The position numbers and the translations under genes were made by a program. The notes below the pieces were generated by a model that was not told the origin of the DNA, made no database searches, and was given only the letters and a program-made list of their open reading frames with translations. From Psilocybe azurescens (lineage: Eukaryota > Basidiomycota > Agaricomycetes > Agaricales > Agrocybaceae): a stretch of DNA of 64,000 nt. Location of the stretch: NCBI GenBank assembly GCA_023853785.1, contig JAJIRX010000668.1, positions 801,599 to 865,598 of the forward strand. The letters are read 5' to 3'. Below are positions 1-10,230 of the stretch, one piece after another (within the stretch, counting starts at the first letter, position 1; the number at the start of each line of letters is the position of its first letter).

Positions 1-1130
1 TATTTTACAGAAATTTGCCAGGCTATCTGAGGACATGCTCTAAAACTTGAGGGATCATTTTGATCATCTTGATCATCCAAAGAATGGTATACTGCTGAGT
101 AGCAAGGCTCACCATCTATTTGACAATTTTCAGATTTGTCTCAAAAAACCAAGGTCAAGAAATATTTCTTCAGGGATGTTCAATCTTAACCAATGATTAT
201 ACAGAAACCACACATATATTGTACAACTTTCTTTTATTATTCAGAAAAATTCAAAATGCAGTCTGAATTTGTGACTTTCACAAACAAAAATGGGAATTTT
301 CCAGAAACATATCTCTACTAAACCTCTATTATATTTCTATTCATGCTGCTATCTCAGGAGTTTTGAATATGAGTGGTGCATGTAAATTCTTTGATGAGTT
401 TTTGCAGAAGCAGTGAGGATGAGGGAATAACTCCAGCATTAACAGCTTGGGATGATCTTGAATGTCTAGACAAATTAGCTTATAACATACAAGTTATCAA
501 AGTCATTTAAAGTGCCAGCATGCAGAGATCATAATGATGCTTATATAAGTAGATAGTAGGTTATCACTTTTTGTCTTTTTCCTCCTGCAATTATAAAGTT
601 GACTCAGACCTTTTGCAATCAATAAAAACTGAGAGAATGATAGTATTGTTGGTCAGTCATTTTTGGTGTGGGAATATTCTCATGCCTCAGTCAATCACTT
701 CCAGAACACTGAGATATGTATGTGTATGTGTACTCTAGTTCACTATGCTACATTACCTTACTACTATTATAGCTTAAACAGATTATGGGCTCCACCTTTG
801 CATAAAGGCACATTTCCTCATTCACAATCTATAGAGACCTCAGAGACTTACTCATCATATTGTCTAAATGGTGAATTTTTTGCATTTACTGAGTGTCTTC
901 TAATTCAGTTCATAGCTGAATTAATGCACATATATTCAAGCTCTCTCATACTCTGAGATATATCAGCTCAGACAATCTTATTTTTCTGTATAATCACTGA
1001 GGTGTTATTTTTCTATTTCACTTAACACTGAACTTGTCAAATCATGACAACATTCAAGCTGGATGACATAGAGCTTCTGTTGGAAAGCACCAATTACAAC
1101 ACTTGGTGGGAAGGCATCAATTAAGTACTT
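1..1130. other. AT-rich stretch without recognisable gene
   Basis: No reading frame here looks like a protein. The longest frames (about 95 codons) are low-complexity translations of AT-rich sequence with no family resemblance. I see no tRNA, rRNA or terminal repeat. The composition matches the repeat-rich flank rather than the gene island that begins near 10.7 kb, so this is probably decayed transposon DNA, but that is inference. Confidence 0.4.
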
Positions 1131-1440
1131 CAACAGTACTTTATCTTCCCCACACCGTCCAGTAGACTTGCCTATATACTGAGTGTAAAAAGATAAACAG
1201 AGTCCAGTGGATTCCAGTGAATTCCAGTGGACTTCAGTAGATCTTATACTATACAGTGAATATGGACTAATATAATTGGAGTCCACTGGACTCCACTGGA
1301 CTCTGTGGACTTAATACAGTAAATAAGTAAAAATAAAAATAAATTGAGTCCAGTAGAATCCACTGGACTCTGTTTACCTTTAAATTATATCAGATTATCA
1401 AAATTTACTGGAGTTCACTGGACTTAATTAATGAAATAAT
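1131..1440 (-). repeat. Terminal piece of a CTTTACC-type palindromic-end element
   Basis: The segment opens with CAGTACTTTATCTTCCCCAC, close to the reverse complement of the right end of the element at 55514-59653 (CAGTACTTTACCATCCCCCA). It is followed by the same words: repeated GTCCACTGGACTC units and TGGACTTAATACAGTAAATAA, which matches the inner side of that element's tail. It therefore looks like the tail of a minus-oriented member. The head and a target duplication were not found, so it is probably truncated near 1440-1490. Confidence 0.55.
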
Positions 1441-1489
1441 GAAAATTGTATAATATTTATCTAATCTAACAAATGAGCAAAATATGTTT

Positions 1490-1753
1490 CTACCCCCTGT
1501 AGTCTTTGATTTAACCTCTTTTAATGACTACTGATTTAACCTGAATATAAAGTACTGAATTAACCCTAGTATATAAAGTCCTGAAGTAGCCCTGGTTTTG
1601 AACTACTGATCTAACTGGAATATATCTACTGATTTAATCTTGCTTTTATTGTACTGATCTAACCTCTACTATGTCTTTAAAAAGTACTGATCTAACCTCC
1701 ATTATCTTCTACCAAAGTACTGATTCAACCCCTATTATGTCTTACCAAAGTAC
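1490..1753. repeat. TACTGAT-type degenerate tandem array
   Basis: Units of roughly 30-45 bp repeat the word AAGTACTGATYTAACC, spaced by T-rich filler. The array opens with CCCCCTGTAGTCTTTGATTT, which also opens a second array near 4717. The array is interrupted at CCAAAGTAC by the element at 1754-3180 and resumes after the duplicated CCAAAGTAC at 3181. Short reading frames across it are translations of the repeat and are not reported as genes. Confidence 0.65.
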
Positions 1754-1831
1754 CAGTACTTTACACTCCCCTACAAGCTCTGATCAGCACTACTCAGCAC
1801 TGTATAACTCTGAGCAGAACTACTCAGAAAT

Positions 1832-2320
1832 TGTTGTATACATAATAAACTGCAAGTGTTTCACATCATTGGGTTTCCTATTTACTCTTATTTTCATCAC
1901 TTGATTATCTTTTATCTTTTATCTTATCATTCATCATCCATCATTCATCATATCTTTTATCTTTCTTAATATTTTGATCATTCCAGAAGTTTCCACCATC
2001 ACTCCTTTTATTATTCATCATGATCCTGTTTATTACTCATTATTACTCATTATTTTCTTCTTTATTATTCATCATGGTTTTTCTTATTACTCATCATGGA
2101 ACCTTGCTTAGTCAGTCATCTCCTAGAGTAGTATAAATACTGCATATTTTGTAGGCAGATCCCCAGCTTCACTCTCTTAGAATTTCCACTATCATTGGTG
2201 TGAACATTCAGATCATTGATTCCTCAAAAGTCTATCCTCTGCTCTCTCCTTATCCTCTGCTCTTATTCTCTTGCTGGTCTTTGTTGGTGGCCTTGTTGCA
2301 CTGATTTTAGTTGCCTGACA
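1832..2320 (-). repeat. LTR-like fragment (minus orientation)
   Basis: Read on the minus strand this begins TGTCAGGCAACTAAAATC and contains runs such as AAGGCCACCAACAAA and GAGGAATCAATGATCTGAA. The same sequence in the same order occurs at 63518-63640 on the plus strand. The TGTCAG start is LTR-like. The other end is uncertain: TGTTGTATAC near 1832 is one option, and no 5 bp duplication was found. The next 140 bp (2321-2460) repeat CATGATATTTGTGCTTAGTC at least twice. Confidence 0.4.
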
Positions 2321-2487
2321 CATGATATTTGTGCTTAGTCAGCATTATATAATACTTTCTTACATAAGCTTTAAATATGCTATTAAAATCACATAATATT
2401 TATGCTTAGTCAGTATTACATAAGCTTTTATATAATCTATAAAAGTCACATGATATTTGTAATAAATGCAAAATTGTAAAATGCACT

Positions 2488-2562
2488 TAACAGGAATTGA
2501 ACCAACAGCTTTATATAAATTAATTCTACACATGCTTTACCAACTACACTATTATTGCTTGT
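2488..2562 (-). other. tRNA-like Pol III module in element D
   Basis: On the minus strand TAGTGTAGTTGG resembles a Pol III A-box and GGTTCAATTCC resembles a B-box, spaced about as in a tRNA gene. A full acceptor stem does not pair, so this is not called a working tRNA. It occupies the same relative place (antisense, head half) as the tRNA-like units in the elements near 5.3, 55.0, 56.3 and 63.0 kb. Confidence 0.5.
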
Positions 2563-3180
2563 GTTATTTTCCACATTTAATGAATTATATACAATGTTTT
2601 ACAACACCCAATAATATATTCTAGCACTTCCCATGAAGCTATATTCACATATTATATATCAAAATAATCAGAAAATTGAGGGCAATATATCTGTAATTAT
2701 TTCATCATATAAAAATTATGTCAGCATGTTCAATATACAAAATACTATAAAGTCCAAGTTATGTGACTTGTCTGTAGCCCTGGGTTCAATTTTTAATGAA
2801 TGCTTTTTTAAATTTTCTTACTTGAGTATTGAATGCTCACTTCAAACAAGGATTTTATTTTGTATCTACTGCAGACAGTACCAAATTAGATGCAGATCCT
2901 TTAATTCCTGGTATGTGACATTTATTTTATTACAGGTGATCTGACCTGGAGCTGAGTAGTACTGCTCAGTTTTTGTTGAAAATAATAGACTCAGTTTCTG
3001 AGTTAGCTGATCAGTTCCAAGTTTTCTGATCAGATCAGATCAGATCTGTTCAGCCAAAAATTTAGGCAATTGCAGGCCATTTGGGTGGTGAAAAGTGTTT
3101 TAGGTCACTGATCAGAACTGATCAGAAAATCTCAATTTCTGATCAGTGCTCATCAGAACATGTGGGGAGTGACAAGTCCT

Positions 3181-3800
3181 CCAAAGTACAGATCTAACCC
3201 CTATTATGTCTGGTCAAAGTACTGATTTAACCCTGCTTTGTGATTTCTTAATTTCACCACTTATTGATTTTTGTGATCTTGACTCTCTTCCACTATCTCT
3301 CATCCTTACTATGGGTAAAGACAAAAGTGTTGAGAGAAATAAATTAGATAATAAGGCATAAATACACTACAATATCTTTCTTTACTAACTACTATATCGG
3401 TTCAAGCCATTTTCTATTTTGTCTAGGCCCTTGGCAAGCCCCTATGCATATTTATTATTCTCCTTTACTATGTACAGTAGCACACCATCTACACAGTATA
3501 TTCTGAGTAAATGGTGTCTAACTCCTTACTATCTTTTTATAACCTCAGTCATTTACTTTCTGTCTTTGACAGAGGTCTGTATCTATTTTCTGTTTACTTT
3601 ACTATTTTTTACTTACTTTTACCTATAGTTACTCACTGTGCTTTCATAACTTTAGATAGAATAAATCAGCCATTTACTTTCTGTCTTCAACTGAGTTACT
3701 AACTGCACTTTTATAACTTCAGAAATAAACTCAAAAAAACATCAGGTAAATAAGCTAGATATATGCATTTCTTATCAAATTATGAGGTTTGAGCTTGGGC
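3181..3800. repeat. Continuation of TACTGAT array, then AT-rich duplicated DNA
   Basis: 3181-3245 continues the array interrupted by element D, with CCAAAGTAC, CTAACCCCTATTATGTC and AAAGTACTGATTTAACCC. Around 3545-3575 and 3667-3700 the word CATTTACTTTCTGTCTT occurs twice about 120 bp apart, a small internal duplication. No gene is visible. Confidence 0.45.
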
Positions 3801-4312
3801 CCTGAATGGAGAATTGGGATCAGAAGTATTCTCTAAATTTGAGAGAATTTTATTCAAGTCCCTGAAAACAACAGCCTCAGGAACAGCTTGATGCTTCTGG
3901 GCTTCAGCAGATTTGTAAAGATTCTGTGTCTGCCCTTTGCTTTTGGGCCATGAGTCTTATGACCAGTCTCAAGCTCTCAAAATCTATTAGTAAAATCAGT
4001 CTCTAGATGCAAGTATTGAGACATATCAATATAGTCTGTCACAGGACCATAGGCTATCTAGAGCCTAGCAGCTTTAATATGAACACAATCTTTGCCAGTC
4101 TGATCAATTAAAGAATAGATGCAAGCAAGAGAACCATCTTTTCTGCTATTACAGTAGCATAATGGAGAGCTGATTACTTTGGTACTATAGTAAAATAGAA
4201 TGAATAGATCAGCAGAGGCTGGTGGTTATAAGTGGTCAAGATGTTTTTATCTACAATCAATTAAAGGAGATTAATGGCTATATTCCAAATATAGTAATTA
4301 GAAAAAGCAGAG
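3801..4312. other. AT-rich stretch without recognisable gene
   Basis: No frame on either strand gives a convincing protein. On the minus strand there are protein-like patches separated by stops, which may be a decayed transposon gene, but no family could be named. Confidence 0.3.
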
Positions 4313-4699
4313 TTAAATGGCTGGGACACCTGCAAAAAAGGTCACCAAACTCCACATGGAATACTTGAATGAGTGTAAAGACCTGCAATTATATGAAAAT
4401 ATTTTACAAATTCTATTCTTTTAATAAAATTTTGACAATTTATTTAATTTCTCAGCCAAAAGTTGAACAAATATTACAGTCTTGGAGTCATTTTAGAGGG
4501 AAAAACAGGGCTATAAAATAGCCAGTTTAGACCAGTCTCAACCACAAAGACCAGTTCCCCAAGATGGGTCTTTTCATTCTCAAAATTAGATCTGGTCTTA
4601 AGACTGAACATTCAAACACTACTGTCTGCTCATGACGTCCTTTCTGTAGTTATATTGTTAATGTTTTACTACATATTAATCCTAGTTAGTATATAGTTT

Positions 4700-5055
4700 G
4701 TTCCAAAATATGTTTTCACCCCCTGTAGTCTTTGATTTAACCCTGGTTTACAAAGTACTGATCCTCCAGCCCACAATGTACTGAGTTATGTAATCCCTCT
4801 TTTAAACATCTCAAGTACTGATCTAATCTTTTTTCAACTATTGAGTTAACCCTGGTTTTATAGTATTGAGTTAACTCTGATTCAGTAACTCTTGATTTAA
4901 CCCTCTTTTCAAAGTACTGATCCAACCCTGTTTTTGAGTTTTCAAAGTACTGATATAACCCTGCTTTTGATTTTTCAAAACTACTGATCTAATTCTGCTT
5001 TTGAGTTTTCAAACTACTATTCTAACTCTGCTTTTGACATTTCAAATTACTGATT
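4700..5055. repeat. TACTGAT-type tandem array, second locus
   Basis: About eight degenerate units of roughly 35-40 bp of the form TTTTGAGTTTTCAAAGTACTGAT plus (A/T)TAACCCTGC. The opening words CCCCCTGTAGTCTTTGATTT are shared with the array at 1490. It lies inside the segment inferred to be inverted relative to element A. Confidence 0.65.
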
Positions 5056-5315
5056 TAGGGATGGAGACTCCACATGGAGTCCAGCTGGAATTCACTCATA
5101 CTCTATGTGGGCCAATGTGCAGGATGTGGAACTACATGGAGGCTCCATTTGGAATATCATCTGCAGTTCCACATCCTCCATATGAATTCCATGTGAACTC
5201 AACCCATGAATTATGTATATCAGAATTAATACACAATTTCAGGGTCAAATTCAAATGGACTCCAGGTAAAGGAAGGTCTCTGGTTTTTATTTATATTTTA
5301 TTGTAGTGCAAAAAT

Positions 5316-5397
5316 AAAATACACCAATTGGAATTGAACTGAAGCATACATGAAGCCCAAACATGGGCAATAAACTGATTGAGCCACAAAGGCTTTA
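5316..5397 (-). other. tRNA-like Pol III module in element A
   Basis: On the minus strand the unit reads GCCTTTGTGGCTCAATCAG (A-box-like) and then CAGTTCAATTCC (B-box-like). Next comes a T-rich stretch, GTGTATTTTATTTTTGC, that could stop Pol III. It is homologous to the units at 54961-55036, 56229-56305 and 62981-63054. The anticodon region is not conserved among the copies and the acceptor ends do not pair, so translation use is unlikely. Confidence 0.55.
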
Positions 5398-6293
5398 TTG
5401 AAAATTAAAAAATGATTGCATGTATACCAATTTCTATCATTTCTTGGCAATTTTCAGCATATATTAAACAATGTCATATGCATGACTTCTTGTTGCCACA
5501 TTGGTCTGTTGGTTACTCCAACCACCCCACCTCTTCCTCCAACCACTAGCACTCTGCTGCTGCTGCTATTGTGCATGCCCCCACCACCTCACTGTTGTTG
5601 GTCAGAGCCAGGCACCCACCAACCCGATCCAACATACATTGTGGCACCACCAACTTTATTTTCTCATTTTCTTTTACATCTATATGTTCATTTATTCATT
5701 TAACCCAATTATGTACCCTCCTGGCCACCTTTTTAGCCCATTATATTTTTGTTTCTGTTTTTGTTTTTGTTTTTGTTTTTGTTTTTATTTTATTTTATTT
5801 TGTTACAATGGACTTTGCAAATAGATAATAATGTAGTACATAGTTATTAATATATTATATTGCACTCATGTAAATTTACACTAAGATTGAAAGATTGAAA
5901 TATTCTAGTTGGAACTTGAATTGGAGTCCACCTGGACTCTAGATGGATTCTAACTGAACTCCAGTTGGACTCAAGTGGAATCATTTGGAGTCCATGTAGA
6001 CTCCATTTATCAAAGATGATTTTTTGAACCTTTATACATGTTCCAAATAGACTCCATATAGAGTCCACCACTTTTGTATGGAGTTGGTGGACTCCATATG
6101 AAGTTCCTGGGTGGGTGTAAAGTACACTATAATTGTCAAATCCCAACAGAATATTATGTTCTTGGAGAAATTTTCAATCTTTAAATTATCTTTGCAACTA
6201 TTAATAATACAACTTTGCATAATTTTAGGTGTAAAACAAGTTAAAACTGGTTAAAACTGGTTAAGACCAAGACTGGCCCAGGATTGCAAAGAA

Positions 6294-6875
6294 TCACAAA
6301 GGTTGTGCTTCCATACCCTGCTGAGTCAAGCCAGTGCTGCCCATGAGCCCCCTCTCCTCCTCTTTACATGCAGCCTCCACTGACCCCCTTTTGCAGCACC
6401 ATTGTGTCACCTTTTGCATGCAAATCCCATCTGCCCTCTGTTGCAGTGCACCGTGCCCTCTTGGACGGCCATCGCCCCTTATTTCACATATGGCACCCAC
6501 CCCGTCCCCCTCCATTTTGCATACAGCACCTGTCCCATCCCCCTTTGGATTGTCACCCCCCCCGTTTTGCATGCAACAGCATACTGTGCCCTCTAGGACG
6601 GCTGTTGCCCTCTGTTTCGCATATGACACCCACCCCGTTCCCCTTTGGATCGTTACCACCCCCCATTTTGCATGCAACAGCACACCGTGCCCTCTCAGAC
6701 AGCTGTTGCCCTCTGTTTCGCATATGGCACCCATCCCTTCCCCTTTCAGATTGTCACCTGCCCCTGTTTTACATGTGACAGCCTGTTGCCTTCCATTTTG
6801 CATACCACACCCACCCCATCCCCTTTCGTAGTGCTATTGCCCTCTGTTTCACACCCACTCTGTCCAATTTTGTAG
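6294..6875. repeat. GC-rich minisatellite, period about 102 bp
   Basis: Degenerate units contain TTTTGCATGCAACAGCA, GTGCCCTCT.GGACGGC, TTGCCCTCTGTTTCGCATA and CACCCACCCCGT.CCCC. TTTTGCATGCAACAG recurs at about 6564 and 6666, giving a period close to 102 bp and about four to five units. The block is strikingly C-rich compared with its AT-rich surroundings. It creates long open frames on both strands (up to 169 codons), which are repeat translations. Confidence 0.75.
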
Positions 6876-7125
6876 TGTAGTTACTTTCCTATATATACAT
6901 GTCGTAGTTAGCTTTGTTATATACTATTTTCAAGCTCTCGGAATGTCTGGGTTAGCATAAAACAGAAATTTCCGTCAGATTGGACTTAGAATATTTTTGA
7001 GAACAGCAGTTTCTGGTGAGAAAGGGCTTATGTAATGTCTGCCCAACTTGACAAGTTGCATGATCTGTTATTTCTTCCTTCATCCACCACCATCTAAGCT
7101 CATCCTAGTGACCTAGCTTCCTTAC

Positions 7126-7447
7126 TATGGCTCCCAAAGCTTCCAAGAACACTGCTACTGTCCCTAACTCCCTCCCAAGACTCGTAGAAGCACCAGAAAG
7201 TGGGCCAGGGCTGCATCTGCTGTTGATGCCTCTGCTGCACCACCTACCAAGAAGGTTGCTGTTGGGGATGAAGAAGAGGAGACTGATGGTGAGATTGGTG
7301 AAGGTGAATCTGTTGGTATCAAGGGCAAGCCAGTCAAGCAAAACAAGTGAGAAAAATAAAATATTCCTGAATTTGCTGCTAAAATAAATTTGTTGACAGG
7401 AAACGTGCAGCAAAAAGAGGGAATGTGTATGTATTTTTCAACTGGTA
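7126..7447 (+). pseudogene. Truncated spliced reading frame, possible transposon gene
   Basis: The frame starts MAPKASKNTATVPNS and, after a one-base shift near 7170 in a C-rich run, continues KTRRSTRKWARAASAVDA, an acidic EEEETDGEIGEGES stretch and KGKPVKQNK. A 52 nt GT-AG intron (gtgaga...gacag) joins this to KRAAKRGNV, a basic cluster like a nuclear localisation signal, and the frame stops at once. The codon pattern looks like real coding. I could not assign a family. Its place among element fragments suggests a transposon-borne protein cut short. Confidence 0.4.
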
Positions 7448-7599
7448 AATGCATGGATTATGATCTCATGTCTTGATGATGATGACTAGGCTAAATAAAT
7501 GGCACATAAAGATATAACATGTATATACAGACTATGGTAGATAGCAGTTGAAAACCTCTCTGGATATGGTAATTGTATTTCTTCAATAAAGTCTGCAAT

Positions 7600-7940
7600 T
7601 AAACCAATAACAGTCCACTGGACATCCACTGGATATCCACTGGACTCCACTGGATAGAGCACTCTTGGATCTGGTCTAATTAAGTGCTGAGAGTCCAGTG
7701 GAAGTCCATTGGAAGTCCAACGGACTGGACAATCTGGCCAGTCCACCTGTTTTCTGTCTTGAAGTGATTTGACCAGACTTTGACCAGAATTTGGCCGGAC
7801 TCTGACTGGACAGGTAGCGGAATTTTTCAAGTCCAACGGAATCTGTTGGATGTCCAATGGACTGTCCAGCTAGGTTCATTGGAATTGGCTGGGTCCAGTG
7901 AAAGTCCATTGGAGTCCAACAGAATATGGAGGGCACTGTA
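7600..7940 (+). repeat. Tail of a GTCCACTGGAC-type element
   Basis: Multiple GTCCACTGGA and GGACTCCACTGG palindromic words end in GGAGGGCACTGTAAAGTACA at about 7937, which resembles the common tail GGTAAAGTACAC of the family. A matching head was not found. The minus-strand frames over this block are translations of the repeat. Confidence 0.5.
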
Positions 7941-8074
7941 AAGTACACCAACTTGGATCTGAAAGTAGAGGTGAGCACAATTGAATGGTAAGCTTCTATA
8001 AAGGACATAGAATTGGGTGTGGCCATTGCTTCGTGACAATCACAACACCATTTTTGCATGAGGCAGCCATTGAC

Positions 8075-8851
8075 TCAGTCAAATACCAGGAAACAGGAGC
8101 ACTTGTTTTGTATTTCCCACACAGACTTACAGTGCAGTACTATTGAACTTTCCCAAAGCTTCCCAGGTGAAAGGTGAACACAGTCTATCAGATGTCGACC
8201 ATTGGTTGATGCCCAAAGATGAATATCATCATCTTTGGCAGTAAGATCATAGATTTCATGGTGAATATGATCAGCAATGAGATTTGTTGCCCAGGTGAAT
8301 AACAATGGATGTGCATAGAGAATTTCAGTATAAGTGACAGACTGTGAGAATTGAGCATGATGCTTGGAATAATATGGTGAGCTCAGCAAGGGTGCACTGT
8401 GCCTGTGCTTGTAGATAAGACCAATAATGTTTGACATTTTGATCTTATTACGTCCTTGTAGGAACCAGGAAATAGCCCTTGCATGAAAGAGACCTTGCAG
8501 ATCAGGTCCTTCAGACCTGCAATTTGGATTGTAGAGCAATATTTGTAACAATTCACCCACTGAATCAAATCCAGAGTCCTTCAACAGATCTTCCATTCTC
8601 TGGAACTTTGATACTAGTTTCTGTCTTTTGTTCTGAGGAGCTTGGATCTGTTGTACCTGGCTCAAGAATCCACTGAGATATGCAGCCTCATCAAACAGAG
8701 AGCCAAGCAGAGGTAGTGACAATGTTGTGGTTGATGAATCCTGTGACTTATTTGGAGAGGACAAGCTGAGGGAACTCAACACAATGGCAGGAGATGCGCC
8801 ATGTAATCTAAAGGTTGTGGTACTTGAATAACAGGTATATTCTTGAAGCAA
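8075..8851 (-). CDS. Uncharacterised 258-codon ORF, probably transposon-associated
   Basis: A single uninterrupted frame of 258 codons beginning MLQEYTCYSSTTTFRL. The N-terminal third is Ser/Thr-rich. The middle and C-terminal parts look like a folded domain with alternating hydrophobic segments, for example RMEDLLKDSGFDSVGELLQI, AISWFLQGRNK and YTEILYAHPLLFTWATNLIA. No catalytic motif or signal peptide is recognised. My impression, not verified, is that it resembles a multicopy basidiomycete ORF found near transposons. The last residues CSCFLVFD end at a TGA in AT-rich DNA, and no intron is needed. It may be a fragment of a longer gene. Confidence 0.45.
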   Translation of the reverse strand: MLQEYTCYSSTTTFRLHGASPAIVLSSLSLSSPNKSQDSSTTTLSLPLLGSLFDEAAYLSGFLSQVQQIQAPQNKRQKLVSKFQRMEDLLKDSGFDSVGELLQILLYNPNCRSEGPDLQGLFHARAISWFLQGRNKIKMSNIIGLIYKHRHSAPLLSSPYYSKHHAQFSQSVTYTEILYAHPLLFTWATNLIADHIHHEIYDLTAKDDDIHLWASTNGRHLIDCVHLSPGKLWESSIVLHCKSVWEIQNKCSCFLVFD

Positions 8852-9733
8852 TGGATGGTTTGAACATTTCCTTCCATTGAAAGTGATATTTTAAAGAAAT
8901 ATGAATTGAATTTGGACAGGTAGAGGCAAGTGTAAAGCTATAAATGTGTCAAGAGCATCAAGGAGACGACCAATATTGATGCAATGCAGTTTAAAGTCCC
9001 CACTTTACATAAGCATTTCCTGACACGGTTTGTATGGAAAGCAGGACTGTCAACCTTCAAAAGCCATTGCTGAACATGATTGGGTTGTCAAGCCAAGCAT
9101 TCTTGGCAACAACTTGGCAAGCAAAGACCCTCAACACTTAGCACCCATCTAGTACAGAGTCTTTCAGTATTTTATTGTAGATGCCATATACCCATACAAG
9201 GCTAACAAATAATTTTGGGCACTACTAGCATATACCCTGAGTAGCTTTACGCTAAGAGTTGAAGCAACTACTATGACCCTACAGTTTGTGCGCCATTGAA
9301 GTCCATGTCAAGCCTCAATAGTAATATTGGCAATGACAGGCCAGTCCAAGTGCTCACCAGACATGTCTTCAAAACACAAACTTTGACTCACATTCAACTG
9401 TAGATGGTGGATTGCTCACAAAGAGTGCATAATATAGATCTCAGAACATCTGTAATACTATCATATTAGCTTACATCTCTTACCATGAGCCAGATAATAG
9501 TAAAATCAGATGTAATCCCCTGCTCGAGCCCAACAACTGGTACATACATAGTATTGTCTACCAGTCATCCAGCCCCTTGTCTTCTTATTTCTCCTCTATA
9601 AATTCTATGTGCAGTAATGGTGAGCTGCTATATTTGACTGCAGGCTTCAGTTCCGATAGGCTGATGTACAATGGGAGTGTTCAAACATCCGGGCTTGAAT
9701 TTAAATCTGGTGTGTAAATTGATATTAAAAAGC
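8852..9733. other. Intergenic DNA, nothing recognised
   Basis: No frame above 60 codons looks like protein, and no terminal repeat or RNA gene was seen. Composition is intermediate between the AT-rich flank and the gene island. Confidence 0.4.
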
Positions 9734-9736
9734 TAA

Positions 9737-10227
9737 GGGTCTGTTTGGGTGGCATAATCATGGTCAATTATGACTATTGATGGCATCCATATTATTCCCA
9801 CAAGCCTAAATTGGGAAAATGTCAACACAGCTGTGACATGTTGGTAGCTCCGATGCTCATGTGGTCCCAATGCCGACATCTATTGCCATACGTGCCCATC
9901 CTGCCCATCCTGCTGCTACTCCCCGCCTTCATGAATAACTTACCAGGGTTTTATAATTAGAGCAAATAAAGCAGCAAAAATGTTATATTACTTTTATTTA
10001 ATATGATTATTATGCAGCGCTAGACAATGCTGAAAAACTGCTCCTTGGAGAGCAGCTCACTGTTGCTGACAATGAGCTCAGCAGTCTACAAAAAGATACC
10101 GAATAGTGCACAGGGAAGGTGACATGTCATAGAAAAATGATAGGGTTTCTTATTTGGGCTGGTGGGAATAATATGAATGCCATCAATAATCCATAATTGA
10201 TTATGATTATGCCACCCAAACAGACCC
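9737..10227. mobile_element. Tourist-like (PIF/Harbinger-type) MITE
   Basis: The element is 491 bp. Its left end GGGTCTGTTTGGGTGGCATA is repeated inverted at the right end (..CCACCCAAACAGACCC). The inverted repeats run about 65 bp with about six mismatches, ending at GGGAATAATATG-type words. It is flanked by TAA on both sides (9734-9736 and 10228-10230), the 3 bp duplication typical of PIF/Harbinger. GGGTCTGTTTGG is also a typical Tourist-type end. It contains no transposase and is non-autonomous. Confidence 0.85.
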
Positions 10228-10230
10228 TAA

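Larger units (their letters stand above)
1754..3180. mobile_element. Palindromic-end element D, TGATCA word type
   Basis: The left end CAGTACTTTACACTCCCC and the right end GGGGAGTGACAAGTCCT are imperfect inverted repeats. They are flanked by the direct repeat CCAAAGTAC (1745-1753 and 3181-3189), which is consistent with an 8-9 bp target duplication. Because the target is itself a tandem array containing AAAGTAC, part of that match could be array identity. The ends carry many TGATCA and CTGAGCAGTACTACTCAG-like palindromes. Inside are an LTR-like piece (1832-2320) and a tRNA-like unit (2488-2562). No transposase is visible, so it would be non-autonomous. Confidence 0.6.
4313..6135 (+). mobile_element. 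Palindromic-end element A, with its head inverted
   Basis: The body 5056-6127 matches the element at 55851-57893 in order: a GGAGACTCCA-type palindrome field, a tRNA-like unit, the core GGTCAGAGCCAGGC, a T-rich tract, and the tail CCTGGGTGGGTGTAAAG ending GTACAC. The missing first ~75 bp lie at 4313-4385 in reverse orientation (..GTGTAAAGACCTG). The tail is followed by TATAATTG (6128-6135). The inverted head is followed by CAATTATA (4386-4393), its reverse complement. A ~740 bp inversion with one breakpoint inside the element explains both. No coding capacity is seen. Confidence 0.6.

Noticed and set aside
2488..2562. Functional tRNA gene
   Set aside because: A- and B-box words are present but acceptor ends do not pair and no clear anticodon stem is seen; called tRNA-like only. 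The same applies to the other four units.
6294..6831. Overlapping 165-169 codon frames on both strands
   Set aside because: Explained by the 102 bp minisatellite; no codon pattern or homology.
6294..7300. CRISPR-like regular repeats
   Set aside because: The organism is eukaryotic, and repeats are contiguous and degenerate without unique spacers.
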